Shown here: piece after piece, positions 1-11,400 of the stretch | Position numbering within the stretch: the first letter of the stretch is position 1 | Layout: every line of letters begins with the position of its first letter | Assembly (NCBI GenBank): GCA_026826555.1 | Contig: JAKSZT010054399.1 | Span: 2,600,781-2,664,780 of the forward strand | Reading direction: 5' to 3' | DNA: 64,000 bases | Origin: Tolypeutes matacus | Lineage: Eukaryota > Chordata > Mammalia > Cingulata > Chlamyphoridae | The notes under the pieces: model-generated | The model's input: only the letters and a program-made list of their open reading frames with translations | What the model was told of the DNA's origin: nothing | Databases searched by the model: none | Program-made: the position numbers and the translations under genes

Positions 1-213
1 GCTGTAGCATGTATCAGGACTGCGTTCCTTTTATGGCTGAATAGCATTCTATTCATCAGTTGATGGATGCTTGGGTTGTTTCTACCATTTTGCTAGTTTG
101 AATAATACTGCTGTGAACATTGGTGTACAAATATCTGTCCAGTTCCTGCTTTCAATTCTTTTGGGTATGCTCCCAGGAGTGGAATTGCTGGGTCACCAGG
201 CCATTTTAAAATC
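1..213 (-). mobile_element. L1 LINE fragment (ORF2 end), cut by window edge
   Basis: Reads antisense to an L1. The run includes the complement of the conserved stretch 'ATGACCCAGCAATTCC' (GGAATTGCTGGGTCA near 181-195) and the complement of the usual 'AATATTCAGCCATAAAAAGG' region near 25-50. This part of L1 is the last portion of ORF2. Many substitutions and lost bases show that it is an old copy. It continues beyond the left edge of the window. Confidence 0.8.
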
Positions 214-748
214 AAAAGCCAAATAGTTTAGTACCTGGAAATACAGGATTATTCTCAAAACCTGTTGAGTAGAAAAGGAAGCTGGTATGGTGAACACTTG
301 TTTTTAAAACTCTTTAAGCATTGTAATGTTGGCCGCCTCTAGAGCAGTTAGAAAAATAAATCAATGACTCTGGCAGGAAAAAAAAAATGAGTGGGAAGCT
401 CAATTTGGATCATAAATGCAAGTATCTCTTGAATTCACCATGTCCTCTCACCCACCCTTCCCAGGCCTCCTCACACACCAGATTATCACCATGAGCCGGG
501 TTTAAATTTGGTCAAATGAGTAAGGCCTTGTCTCCAGCATGACAGCAAATTGCAGAGGATGGTGGTGCAGTGGCTGAAACTTAATGGGATCACCCTGCCT
601 GGTGACCCCGCTGTGCAGACAGACCCGGGAGAAGCCTCTGTGTCCACTGCCAGGCTTGCTCAAGTTGTTCTGTGGGTTGGAAAAGGTTTTCTAGCACATT
701 ATGGAGCTAGTGTTGTAGTAGTGGCTCTGATGGTTCCTAACTCGGGGC
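214..748. other. Unassigned sequence
   Basis: No gene or repeat family was recognised. There is a short A9 run near 378 and ordinary AT-rich sequence. The open frame from 550 runs into the following SINE and shows no protein family. Confidence 0.5.
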
Positions 749-764
749 AGTTGGCTGACCTTCT

Positions 765-948
765 TTTTTTTTTTTTTAAAGATTTTATTTATTTATTCAT
801 TTATCCCCCCCTTGCTGCTTGTGCTCGCTGGGTCAGCTAACCACGCCGTGCGGGCGGGCCTGCCTTCACCAGGAGGCCCCGGGAACCGAACCCGGGGCCT
901 CCCACATGGTAAACGGGAGCCCCACTGACTGAGCCACAGCCGCTTCCC
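765..948 (-). mobile_element. tRNA-Ala-derived SINE (DAS-type, ~185 bp class)
   Basis: On the minus strand it reads as a tRNA-like head (GGCTGTGGCTCAGTCAGTGG, then a B box in the GGTTCGGTTCCCGG region), a GC-rich middle, a CGAGCACAAGCAGCAAGG motif, an ATAAATGAATAAATAAATAAAATCTT-type tail and poly(A), seen here as T14 at the left. A 16-bp TSD, AGTTGGCTGACCTTCT, lies at 749-764 and 949-964, so the ends are exact and the copy is full length. Confidence 0.93.
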
Positions 949-964
949 AGTTGGCTGACCTTCT

Positions 965-1434
965 GGAGGGAAGGAGCAGCTTCTCCCGGCATCCCCTCCA
1001 CCTCCTCCTGTCCAGCTTTGCTTCTCTGAGTTTTGAGCAGCAGGTTAATTTGGCAACTCTTTGTTTATGTGACCTCTCTGCAGATTCCTTAGTTCCATAG
1101 CTCCCCACTTGGTGCCTCTCAGCCCCTCATTTTAAACAAATGATTAGCCCTAGTGATCCTTTCCAGGTCCAAGTGATGCTACCAAGACACCCCTGCTTCA
1201 CCGCCGAGATCATGGAGTCAGAGTTGGGGAGGATGTTGGAGAGAGCGTGAGGACTGGCGCCATGCAGAAGCCTCATTGCTATTTAAAGTTATTTATTTAT
1301 TTATTTGTCTTTAAAACAGTTAACTAGCATGCCCCATACTTGGGAAGGAAAAGGATGGTTGTTTTTGACCTCTCTGAATATGTAGGCTATTCTTGGACAA
1401 GCAGTCCATTTTACTAAGTTGAAGTGTTAACGGA
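965..1434. other. Unassigned sequence
   Basis: No gene or clear repeat. Contains a short (TTTA)n run around 1288-1305. Confidence 0.45.
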
Positions 1435-1533
1435 ACGCCCTGGGTTCTGGGCTTCTAGGTTCTTGGCTTATGTCACATAAAAGAATTTAAGGACACACCA
1501 TAGGGCAGGCAAGGGAGTAAAGAGTTTATTAAG

Positions 1534-1938
1534 GGAAGTGGATGTGGCTCAAGTGATTGGGCTCCCGTCTACCATAGAGGAGGTCCAGGGTTCAGTTTCC
1601 GGGGCCTCCTGGTGACGGCGAGCTGGTCCGTGCAGTGAGCTGGCCCACACAGAGTGCTGGCCCGCATGGACAGCTGGTGCAGCAAGATGACACAACAACA
1701 ACAAAAAAGACACACAGAGGAGAGACAATAAGAGATGCAGCAGTCCAGGGAGCTGAGGTGACACAAGAGATGGAGCGCCTCTCTCCCATACCGGAAGGTC
1801 CCAGGATCGGTCCCTGGTGCTGCCTAAAGAGAAGACAAGCAGACACAGAAGAACACACAGGGAATGGACACAGAGAGCAGACAATGGGGGCGGCGGGGGC
1901 GGGGGGGTTGAAATAAATAAAATAAAATCTAAAAAAAA
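1534..1938 (+). mobile_element. Dimeric tRNA-derived SINE (DAS-type)
   Basis: Two tRNA-like heads in one element. The first begins near 1535 (GGATGTGGCTCAAGTGATTGG) and the second near 1770 (GAGCGCCTCTCTCCCATACC). They are joined by a linker rich in GACACAACAACAACAAAAAA. The 3' part has CAGACACAGA repeats, GGACACAGAGAGCAGACAA, a G-rich stretch and an AAATAAATAAAATAAAATCT-A(n) tail. TSD AGTTTATTAAG at 1523-1533 and 1939-1949. Confidence 0.88.
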
Positions 1939-1958
1939 AGTTTATTAAGAAACAAGAA

Positions 1959-2046
1959 GGGGTCGGATGTGGCTCAACTGGTTGGGCGTCCGTCTCCCAT
2001 ATGGAGGGACCCGGGTTCAATCCCCAGGACCTCCCGGTAAAAAAAA
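1959..2046 (+). mobile_element. Short head-only tRNA-derived SINE
   Basis: Only the tRNA-like head (GGATGTGGCTCAACTGGTTGG, B box GGGTTCAATCCCC) followed directly by CTCCCGGT and a short A run. The body of the ~185 bp class is absent. TSD AGAAACAAGAA at 1948-1958 and 2047-2057. It landed at the 3' edge of the dimeric SINE, partly in that element's own TSD. Confidence 0.88.
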
Positions 2047-2078
2047 AGAAACAAGAAAAGAGGTAAGAACACAATTGG

Positions 2079-2139
2079 CTGTTATTTTATTTTTTGAAGT
2101 GGAAATAAAATTTTTCTTATTTAAAAAAAAAAAAAAAAG
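2079..2139 (+). mobile_element. 61-bp poly(A)-tailed retro-insert of unknown source
   Basis: A 14-bp direct repeat AAGAACACAATTGG flanks it exactly (2065-2078 and 2140-2153). The insert is about 44 bp of AT-rich sequence containing AAATAAAA, followed by A16 and one G. That is the signature of L1-mediated insertion, probably of the extreme 3' end of a transcript. The source is too short to identify. Confidence 0.7.
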
Positions 2140-2441
2140 AAGAACACAATTGGAGACACGGATTGCCGGCTGTGCCACTGGGTAAGACGTGCACATGGGG
2201 CCCTGGGCTAGGCCTGTTAAGATCTTCCCTCCTCCCCTTTCCTAATGTTGGGGAGGGTCCCCAGCTGTTTGCTGTTCTGATTGATTGCCCCACCTGTTAG
2301 CTCTCAGGGGCTCAATGGTGAGCCCTTTAGTTTGGAGGTATCCAGGGCTTCCCCTTGACCCAGGAAAGAGATCCAAGTGAGACCTCATGGCCAGGGTCTA
2401 GGCGGGGTCTTTTCGGCTTTGTTCTTAGGAGCAGGTTTTCT

Positions 2442-2621
2442 TTTTTTTAAAGATTTTATTTATTTATTCATTTATCCCCCCCTTGCTGCTTGTGCTCGCC
2501 GGGTCAGCTAACCACGCCGTGCGGGCGGGCTTGCCTTCACCAGGAGGCCCCGGGAACCGAACCCGGGGCCTCCCATATGGTAAACGGGAGCCCCACTGAT
2601 CGAGCCACAGCCGCTTCCCCA
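2442..2621 (-). mobile_element. tRNA-Ala-derived SINE (~185 bp class)
   Basis: Near-identical in layout to the copy at 765-948: poly(T), AAGATTTTATTTATTTATTC, CCCCCCCTTGCTGCTTGTG, GC-rich body, then the complement of the tRNA-like head ending CCACAGCCGCTTCCCC. TSD GAGCAGGTTTTCT at 2429-2441 and 2622-2634. Inserted in the LTR at 1435-2708. Confidence 0.92.
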
Positions 2622-2708
2622 GAGCAGGTTTTCTGGGAGGGGTGTTGTGGCCATGTTCTCTGCTGGGTCCCAGCTGCCTTCCCTCATTCGCTATACTAAC
2701 TTGCCTCA

Positions 2709-3540
2709 CCAGGGCACCTCTCTCTTTTAAGGAGTGGAGACATGGAGGCAATTGGCTTACAGTAGCGGAAGCTTGGAAGGTGGGCAGTCCTCAGAAGGCC
2801 CTTCCGGGGTCCCAGGATCAGCCACCAGAGGCACGCTGGTTTCTGTGTTCAGCTGGAGGTAGGAAATAGGACTGTTTCAGAGTTGGGGGGCTGGGCCACG
2901 TGGTTATGGTGTGATGAGACTCCTCTTTGTATGCCGTCAGTTTATGAACCACTGTTGACTGAGTACCTACTATGTGCCGTTGGCTGTGCATTGAAGCTAC
3001 AAAGATGAATGGCATGGCTCATGCTGGAGAAGCTGCTGGAGCAGGGAGGGAGGAAGTTATATAAACTGTGGGTTGTAACCTAATGTGATAAGTGTGGGTA
3101 TGCGTCTATTTGTAGCACGACTGTTTCCAGGCCTCACCAGCCTGTGGGTACAAATGAGGTCACCTTCGCTGTCACAACTCAAGTTACCCTGGGCTGGGCC
3201 CCTTCCCCACAGCGCAGAACCTCAGCCACTTGTTTCTGTGAGTCCCTGGAGTATTTCTCATGCTCTTTGGCTCGGGGCCCTGCGATGCCTCTTGCCCCCA
3301 GATCCACTTCTGGATGTTGCCTATCTGCTGCAGGATTCCCTGGAATAACCCTGATGCTTTTGCCAAAGGTCTCCCTGCTGGGGGTCCTGAGACCCCAACC
3401 CCCCTGGGCCAAGGTCCTTGTGCTCTTCCCTGAGCCCCCTGTGTTGTGGGTGTGGGAGGGGAGGACACAGCTCTCCTCTCTTTTGGGTGCATTTCATTTG
3501 TCGCCTGGGCGTGAAGCAGTAGAGCTTGTGAGCTTTTGTC
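2709..3540. other. Mostly unassigned; ancient repeat-like patch
   Basis: 2940-3020 has the 'TGAGTACCTACTATGTGCC' pattern typical of ancient mammalian repeats. The remainder is moderately GC-rich with no recognised gene. The long open frame from 3144 is sustained by the polypyrimidine tract that follows and has no recognisable protein domain. Confidence 0.4.
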
Positions 3541-3735
3541 TCATGTCCCCTTCCCTCCTCTCCCCTTCCCTCCTTCCTTCCTTTCCTCCCTTCCTCCCTT
3601 CCCCTCTCTCCCTCCCTTCTCCTCCTTCCTTTCCCTCCCTCCCTCCCTCCCTCCCCCTTCCTCCCTTCCCTCCCCCTTCCTCCCTTCCCTTGCCTTCCCT
3701 TGCCTTCCCTCCCTCCCTTCCTCTTTCTTTTATTT
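3541..3735. repeat. Polypyrimidine (CCTT/CCCT)n tract
   Basis: About 195 bp of almost pure C and T on the plus strand, an imperfect mix of TTCC, TCCC and CCCT units. The opposite strand is polypurine. It ends at TTCTTTTATTTTTC, where an antisense L1 begins. Confidence 0.92.
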
Positions 3736-3739
3736 TTCT

Positions 3740-4090
3740 TGAGATAACATATATACAACGTAAAATTTCCCATTTTTACTACTTGCAAGCATACAATTCA
3801 GTGGCATTAATTAAATTTACAATGTTGTAATGTAAATGTAATGTACCACCACCACCACCATCATCCATTACCAAAATCTTTCCATCACCCCAAAACAGAA
3901 ACTCTGTGCCCATCAAGGAATAATTCCCCATCCCCCCACCCCCACCCCACCTGCTCCTGGTGACCTATAATCTACTTCCTGTCTCTATGAATGTGGCATA
4001 TTCTAGTATTTCATATAAGTAAAGTCATACAATACTTGTCTTTTTGTGTCTGGCTTATTCAACATGATGTCTTCAGGGTTTCACGCAATA
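3740..4090 (-). mobile_element. L1 LINE 3' end (3'UTR side), antisense
   Basis: Contains the complement of the L1 3' region: TTGAGATAACATATATACAA, 'AATTCAGTGGCATTAATTAA', 'CACCCCAAAACAGAAACTCT', 'TCTATGAATGTGGCATATTC' and 'CTTTTTGTGTCTGGCTTATT'. It is diverged and matches the L1 fragments at 22563-23990 and 58985-59345 in order and orientation. Confidence 0.85.
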
Positions 4091-4510
4091 ATTTCTTTGC
4101 CTTCTGCCTGCAGCTCCTCTCTCCATAGAACTTGGACATAAATCCAGCGGGCAGCTCCAGCTCCAACATCGCTGACAAACACAATAAATACCTCCTCCCT
4201 GACATCACCCCCAACACATTATCTACATAAGTCTTTTCCTCTTAACTCCTTCTCCCTTCATGCATCACCTCCTTAAATAGGTGACTTCTGCTGGCCCCTG
4301 GCCTCAGTGCATCAGACACTCCCAGACTTAATTCTTCATGAGTGTGTCCTATTCTTCCCACTCTCAGGATCTAACTTCAGGCCCTCATTACCTCACCTGG
4401 ACCGTTGCCATAGTTTCCTAATTGGCTTCACTGCCTCTTGGCTCCCCTCCACCTTGCAGCCAGAGTTACTTCAATAAATGACCATCCTTGGATGGGGTCC
4501 AGTCTGAATC
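4091..4510 (+). mobile_element. Ancient LINE (L2-like) fragment
   Basis: Contains 'CTCATTACCTCACCTGGACC..TTGCCATAG..TCCTAATTGGCTTCACTGCCTC' (4383-4435), 'CTTGCAGCCAGAG' and flanking T/C-rich text typical of the ancient mammalian L2-like LINE seen again at 20.2-21.5, 43.4-43.9 and 56.0-56.9 kb. The family name is from memory; the edges are approximate. Confidence 0.5.
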
Positions 4511-6118
4511 TGTCTTATGCAGAATTCCTCTTGCTAGTTAGAGCCATCTCCCAGGGTATCATTAAAATACCATCGTTAGTTATTAGCCTATTAAAGATTT
4601 TTTTTATATAGTTTGAAACTGACCCACTTCCAACCAGAATTTGAAACAGGTTCTTCCAATCATTCTATTTGGTCCCAGCCCATCAGTATCAATGGGAAAT
4701 GGCCATTTAGAGTCCACGGCTTCATTTATTCCACCTGGGAACCTGTGAAATTTGAAAGGATTAGACTTTTATGGAGAAGTTCATCCTTACCATAGTTTAA
4801 AAAAAGAGAGATTGGCTATAGATCGACCATAATTTTTTCACCATGGGCTCTAAAGAAATGAATTTGCTGGTGAATGCTATCCTGACCTGGTGCCTCATGT
4901 TATTTATTCATGGAAACCACTGGATAAAGAAAAAGCTGTGAGAAGTAAGGATATTAATAGGTAGTATTGAATGAACCAAACTGTGATATAAGAAACAAGA
5001 AAAAGTGTGACTTCCTTAATGGCTTGGCTCTTAGCATTGACCCATGCAAAAAGCAACAATACACTTAGATAAAATGTAAAAGAACATTTTATCATAATGC
5101 ATAGAATTAGACTTTACTCATTATTTTCATTTTGAAGAGTGAACTTCTTGAAGTACTTTTCTTAGTATATGTGCCACTAGATATGTAGACTCAGATGCTA
5201 GGAGATTTTGGAGGCCTCCATATAGAGAGGACTTTGCCTGCAGAGCTGGAAAAGCCTACGCCTGACTCAGTTTCCCCTAATCCAAGAGGATGCTGAGGAT
5301 GCTGCTCAAAGAGAAGGCAATCAGGCTTTTGGTGCAGGTGGCAGCCATCCTCTCCCCTCTACTAAACAGTGAAAATATCATTATTTTAGCCTCACTGTAC
5401 TTAGTTGTATGGTGAAGAGTGATTGTAGAAAGAGATTCAGGAAAGTTGAATTAGACAAGGAAATCTCACAATGGGAAAGGAATCTGGCCTTGTCTCTGCA
5501 GGGTGGGCACCAGATGTGAAGGCATTCTCGTTGGGGAAAAGCTGAAGTGGACGTGGAATGTAGAATGATGGAATCCCCGGACAGCAGGGCGGAGACTCGC
5601 TAATGAAGAGGTGGATTTGAGGAAATAATAGGAACCTCCTAAATTTCTAGGCAGAGGAGGGATTTATTATGGAGGCTCATGCAAGCCAGGAAAAGAAGTT
5701 TCTATTTAACTCTGCCTGGAGCTGGAAGCCATGGTGACATTTTTCAGCAGGGGGCCCATAATGAAACAATTTGAAGAGGAAGAGCCTGGATTTGAGGTCA
5801 TGATTTCAGACATGAGGGACTGGCTTTGGGAAGGACTATGTGCAAGAGACAATTTAAGGAAAAGAGTATGTTGAGCTTTGGGGACTGATGAGTGATGGGA
5901 AGGGAGAGGAAGTGTTGTCAAAGATGCCACCAGGATTTGGTCCAAAGGAGACCAGCAGTGCCACAGGCTAAACGGGCATGCGAGGAGGAACTGGTCTGGA
6001 GGGAGGGTTATATGTTTCATTTTGTCTGACTTTAAAGAAATGATGAGAAGCCCAAGGGGAACTGAATGGTAGGCCTGCTGCCTGGGCCTGTGGAGACAGA
6101 TATGCTTTAAGGTGATGG
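4511..6118. other. Unassigned sequence
   Basis: No gene found. 4575-4900 is AT-rich single-copy-looking sequence. 5700-6080 is purine-rich and vaguely like the ancient repeat at 13430-14640, but I cannot align it with confidence. Confidence 0.4.
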
Positions 6119-6447
6119 GTGGAACTGTGCAAGTGGAATATTCTCTTAGAAAAGAGTCGGGGGTATATAAGACTGGTTTTACAAAATATAAATACTAATA
6201 TACTAGAAAGAAAGAAAAAGAATAGCAGCTATGTACAGCACAGGAAGCATAGATTGAGAGGTAATGAGTTTTGTTGTTTTTTTGTTATTATTTTTGTTTA
6301 TTATTATTGGAATAATGAAAGTGCTCTAAGAATGATTGAAGTGATGAACGCACAAATATGTGATTACACCGAATACCATTGATTGTACACTTTGGATGGA
6401 TTTATGCTTTATTAATATATATCAATAAAATTGATTTGTTAAGAAAA
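6119..6447 (+). mobile_element. L1 LINE 3'UTR end, sense
   Basis: Reads like a xenarthran-type L1 3' end: TTTACAAAATATAAATACTA, AGAAAAAGAATAGCAGCTA, GAGAGGTAATGAGTTTTGTT, then 'TGATTGTACACTTTGGATGG' and a terminal ATCAATAAAATTG carrying the AATAAA signal. The A-rich tail is at about 6440-6452. Confidence 0.75.
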
Positions 6448-8440
6448 GAAAAGAGTGCCACATCAAAAAAAGATTGAATGGATGTTCTGTATTTTATCTG
6501 GTAACTCTAGCCTCTGATCAGTCTTCTGACCTGAGCACCAAGGAAGCCTTGATCAGATCATGCCTTTCCTTAGCCTTGAGGCACCATTCATTCTCTTTTT
6601 ATCTTCCTTCCCATTGAATCAGATGGCTTTAGTCAGAATCAACAAGCAATTGTTCACACCATGTTCCTGAAAGGGCCCAAAGAATTTTCACATATGAAAT
6701 ATCAGAGCTTTGCAATTTGTTGGGGGGAGGGGTCCCACATTCGGAAGACAGGTGCTTTTTGCAGAATACCCTGACATTGAAATAATTTTACCAGCAATCT
6801 GGACAATATGTCTATATTTGCAGGCATGCCATAAAACATTGCAATAGAAAAACACATATGTCCCAAATGCTTTTAAGACATTCCATTGATATTTTTGAAG
6901 GCTAATTTATTGAGATAGTTTACATGTGTTTTGTTCCTCCTGTTGTATTTTTACCTCCTCCATCCTGTAAAACCAAGCCTTTGTGTTTATTAGCTTCGGG
7001 ACTTTTGTACTACAAGGCCAAAGCGTTGCTGTGTACCCAGGGGATGTTTTATTTTAAAGACTCTTTGAGGAGGATCAAACTGGGTGGTCCAGGAGAGGAA
7101 GGGGATCAAGGAAAATGTTTGGATTTGAAGAGTTGAATTGGCTTGATGTTGGTGGGTGGGAAGTGGGAGATTCCTTGACATAAGAAAGGGGGCAGGCTTT
7201 GGGCCAAGCATGGGGGAAGTCCTGGGCCCCAGTTGTGCATGGTGGCTCCTGGGGGTTGTGGCAGGGGTAAAAAGAGGGGTGAGGGTCCCATGGGGGGTTC
7301 TGTGGACATGGGGTCTATGAGGGTGGCATCTTTGAGACCTTTCAGAGTAGCATGCCCCAATCTTGCCAGACAACCGGAACTCAACAGCTTCCATAGCTCA
7401 GCCTCCTGGCACCCTCCTAACGTCCTCCTTCCTCCATGTCCTGGTACCACACAGTACGGTGCAATGATGGATGGAAAAAAGCCCGTTAGTGACCGAGACT
7501 GAATTGCCCACCAAGCCAGGCAGGTGGGAGCTGGAAAGAGAGTAAATTTGATTCAGGAAAAAAAAAAATCATGTTGTTTTGCTTCTTAGAGTTGTAGAAT
7601 AGCTTTCCTCCCCAATTCTCCTTTTTGTTCATTCTTTCATTCTAAGAGGACACAGTAACTTAAAATCTAAGGAGACTCTATTGGAGAGAAACTTCTGTCC
7701 ATTAACTTAATGCCACCCCCTTCCCCCAGGATTATGAAAATATCACCATTAAACATTTTTTTTTGCAGTTGAACACCCCGGTTTAGTACTACAGGAATGA
7801 AGTTTACGAAAAACGTCATGTTATCTCATAGTGTAGGGCTGTGCACAGGATGCTGACCTTTAAAAAACCCAATGCCCAGTATAACACAATGACATTATTT
7901 ATAGACCAAAAAGGATCTCGGTCAAATGCGATGTGTAGGGAGAAATAGGAAGAAAGAAGCAGCAAGTCATAGAACTCTGAGGCTGAATGGAGAAGGACCC
8001 CTCTCCAAAACCCCCAGCAAAATTCGGAGACATATTTAGCTTTTGTAGGGTTTCTGTGTTTAGTGGGAAGTTGAGATGACTCACAGTATTCTGTCTCCAT
8101 AAATAAACCATTTATTCCCTCCAAGGTTTTTAAAACCCTGGTTTGTGTAGAAAAATTACACAGCATGTCAAAGCATGACTATGGCCTGTTTTTCATATCT
8201 GCGTATTCAGCATGGAATGATTGTACTGACTATCTAAATGTGACCTTGGCCGCCCTGAATGACCTTGCCCTGGAGGATCCCCCAAAGTGAGCATTGAAGG
8301 TCTTGCTGTTTCCCATAGGAAACCTAGAAGTTGGGCTCCAACTTCTTCTTGAAGGGAACCACCTTCAGATGAATATCCAAGAGCAGTTCAAGCTTCTTTG
8401 ACTTTTCTAACTACCAGCATTATTAGGCCACTTAACCAAG
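6448..8440. other. Unassigned sequence
   Basis: No gene recognised. 6489-6513 (CTGTATTTTATCTGGTAACTCTA) resembles one end of the foldback element at 52808-52995. The 7200-7500 stretch is G-rich but shows no coding or promoter hallmark. 7816-8166 has open frames on the minus strand with no recognisable family. Confidence 0.4.
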
Positions 8441-8458
8441 GAGAGAGAGAGAGAGAGA
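8441..8458. repeat. (GA)9 microsatellite
   Basis: Pure GA dinucleotide run, followed by GACT repeats (8458-8472). Confidence 0.95.
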
Positions 8459-8472
8459 CTGAGACTGACTGA

Positions 8473-11400
8473 CTCCCTCCTCCCCTACTCTACCAAGTTA
8501 ATAGGGAGAAGTTCACAAAGAAATTCTTTTTTGCTTTATCTTGTACTCTTCTCCTAATTGCCACTTACTGGGGAAATCCTTTCCTAGATGGGCCTCCACT
8601 TCACTGTCACCACAAACTATTATGATTTAAAAATTAAAGTGAGGTATCTTGGCTTACCCATTTCCTTTTAATGGGATGACCTATGGTAATCAATAAAGGA
8701 AATGCAGGAAATGCTAAACCCTGTGTGGTCCCATTTGCGAGTTTCAAACTAAGTGATAGGTATTCAAAGCAGAAAGAGGAGATGATTTAGAAGTGAGTTG
8801 TTTTTGTTTAATCTTTTATCATTATTATCACTTGCATTTAGAAAACCAGTTTGAAAAATAAAAATCAGCCTGAGCTAGATTCTTTTTCTTAAATCTTCAT
8901 GATTCCTTAGGATGCTGAAGCTATATAAAAATCAGAATTAGGTTTTAGAAGGAAAAGACAAGGTAGTTATGGTGGAAACAAAAACATCATTCACCCAGTT
9001 TCCCTCTGTGTGTTTTCTCTTTCTGATGTTTGCTGTCTGTAATGCCCAAGCACTAGCCCCTGGGTCATTCCTGTGGTGCCATTGGCTAGAAACTTTTAAT
9101 GATCACCAGTTCAGCTCAAATACCACAGGTGAAAAAAAAAGAAGTTTGCATGAGTTTAAGGGGCTTTCCTGAGAGATGATGTATTTTGTGGCCCAACACT
9201 TCATTATTTAGCCTGTAGATTTGGTTTCTTTTGAAAACAAGCCCTAAGTCTGGAACTTTCCATGCTAAGAGTCCACGTCAGTTTCCAGAAAGTCAAGTAA
9301 GACTGTACCTGAGTAAAACCGGTACTCAATATGAATGGTTACTGCTGTTGTTTGCTCACTGGGAAGGCTGGGGACGTCAAGGATAAAATGATCTTTTTAT
9401 ACAATGGGGTTATTTCTCCGTGCCTCAGCCTTTTCATGAGAATGGCTGAGGCCAAGCGTGGGGGAGGAAAGCTTTTGTGGAAAACATTGGTAGAATCTTA
9501 TTCGGTGTCCAGTCATCTCAGAAGCCATTACGCAACTTCCCGCAGTGACGACAGAGGGCAGGGGGATACAAATGCACCAGCCCTTCTGTTTGGATTGTGC
9601 CAGCAAGCAAATCAGCTTTAGTGATTTCCAAAGAGCTTGCATGAATATCCCTGAAAATGGTCCTTGTGAATGTACCTTCTCCAGTCACCACCCCCACCCC
9701 CTCACAAAGAGAGGGACTTCTGCTGCGTGTTATTATTCCCAAACAGATGGAATGATGCAGAGACATAACCGCAAACCTCAGAGACGAATGCTCAAAAGAT
9801 GGGCCTGTGATTAGTTCCTTCTAATGCCCATTTGTCCCCATCATGTTCTAGACCTTGCTGCACAGAAGCTTGACACACTCTCTCCTTTGGTTTTCTAATT
9901 TAAGTGTAGTAAACAGTCAGCAGTCAAGTGAAAGGAAGGGCTAGGGATTTCAAAGGAAAGATGGAAGGCCAGGGGCCAAAAGGAAGAGCCTCTCCAGCCT
10001 CACTCAGCCTTTGTAGGAGGTTTTAACTATGAGGCTCCCTGGAGTTTTACATCAGTGCTTAGTTTAATCCTAAAAGAAGTTGCATCAGACATGGCAACTT
10101 TTGCCTGCTTTGTTTGTATTCTCTGTGGTGAGTGAAGTATTAATAAATGGCTCCCTGGGGAAGCTTGTGCAACTCATAGTAGAAAACAAATTGATATGTA
10201 AAATTCTTGGAATGGTATAGATGCGATACCATATTTACTGGTGCATATTCACTCTCCCTCCCATGATTTCAGAAGAAAATCAAGAAAAAAGTGTGGCCCC
10301 ATAACTCCTGTTTTTCCCCTTCACCCACAAACCCTTTGCTTCAAAACCGCAACTCAAACCACAGGTAGATACTTGACTAAGTAGATTATAATATTTCCAA
10401 GAGATGTGACGAAAATAAGAGACTAGTCAGTTGCCTGCCATTGAGTAGAGAAAGGGGAGAAAAATGGTTCATCAGGTCACTTCCCTCTCTTCCAGCCAGC
10501 TGCCTTTCTCCAACCACTGCCCTAGCACCTTTGTTTCGGGAATTAAGGGATGGTGGCCCATTCTGGGTTCCTCAACTTCAGTAACAAGCAGGGCCTCGGG
10601 GCTGCAGCATTTGGTTAGCTCACCGGCCTGAGAGTGTTTGAGAGACACAAGTGAAACGTGAAAGTTAAGAAACGTCTTAAGGCAATTTATGTTTTCTCTT
10701 CGTCTTCGTATTTTTCTCCCCAATACGTGCAATCTCTGTAGAACCTCATATAAAGAAACCTCCCTCTCTAAGGAGCAGGGATTAGCTTACAGGAGAGAGA
10801 AAAGATCCAAGATCTACTGTAATTTATTGATTTAGGCCTGGTCTTGTGCCAAATTGTTGTGCAATGCACGCATAATTAACTTTGCTACTGATTGCTGGGT
10901 TCCTTGCTCCAAGTCTTTTTTACTGCAGTTTCATTGACGACCTTGGCCCATTCAAAGATTAATGAAGACAGATTCAAGTCCTTACTACTAAGCAAAAAAG
11001 CGTCCAAGCAAATGATAGTGGACTGGAGAGTTATCTTCATAGACAAAAGAAGTACTTTACATTTATGACAAGTCAAACGAGCCATTTGTATGATTGTAAT
11101 TAATAACCCACTATTGCTCTCTAAAGGTGCTGGACTCCCCGCCATATTACTTGTCAAATGAACATTGGGAAACTAGAGGAAACAAAAGCAGAGAGCTTAC
11201 AACATGGCATGGCGTTTGGCCAGTTGGAGCTAGTCAACCTCAAACTCTTGATAGACATGGGAATGTTAGTTCCAGGGCTGCCCCCACTCATCCATGGGCT
11301 CTTCTGGGTGGGTACTTTGAGGGTGAACTTAATCCCAGATCACACTAAAGTGTTCCAGTTTTGATGGCCATGTTTCTAGGTACTCCCAAAATGCTACCAT

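Larger units (their letters stand above)
1435..2708 (-). mobile_element. Solo ERV LTR (copy B) with four nested insertions
   Basis: Begins TGTTAACGG and ends TTGCCTCA, so it has TG...CA termini. It shares blocks with the LTR at 30539-31251: 'AGGTTCTTG.CTTATG' near the left edge and 'GTTTGCTGTT.TGATTGATT.CCCCACC' near 2265-2295. A TTTATT (AATAAA on the minus strand) near 1526 fits minus orientation. The four nested inserts are annotated separately; without them the LTR is about 0.55 kb. Flanking tetranucleotides (GAAG/CCAG) do not match, so no TSD is claimed. No viral genes are present. Confidence 0.65.

Noticed and set aside
550..840. 96-aa open frame and many frames overlapping SINE heads
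   Set aside because: They run into SINE sequence. SINE-derived peptides such as 'GFDPRDLPVKKKK' recur at several loci and are not genes.
3144..3830. 228-aa open frame
   Set aside because: Half of it is translated polypyrimidine tract and the end lies in an antisense L1. No protein family is recognisable.
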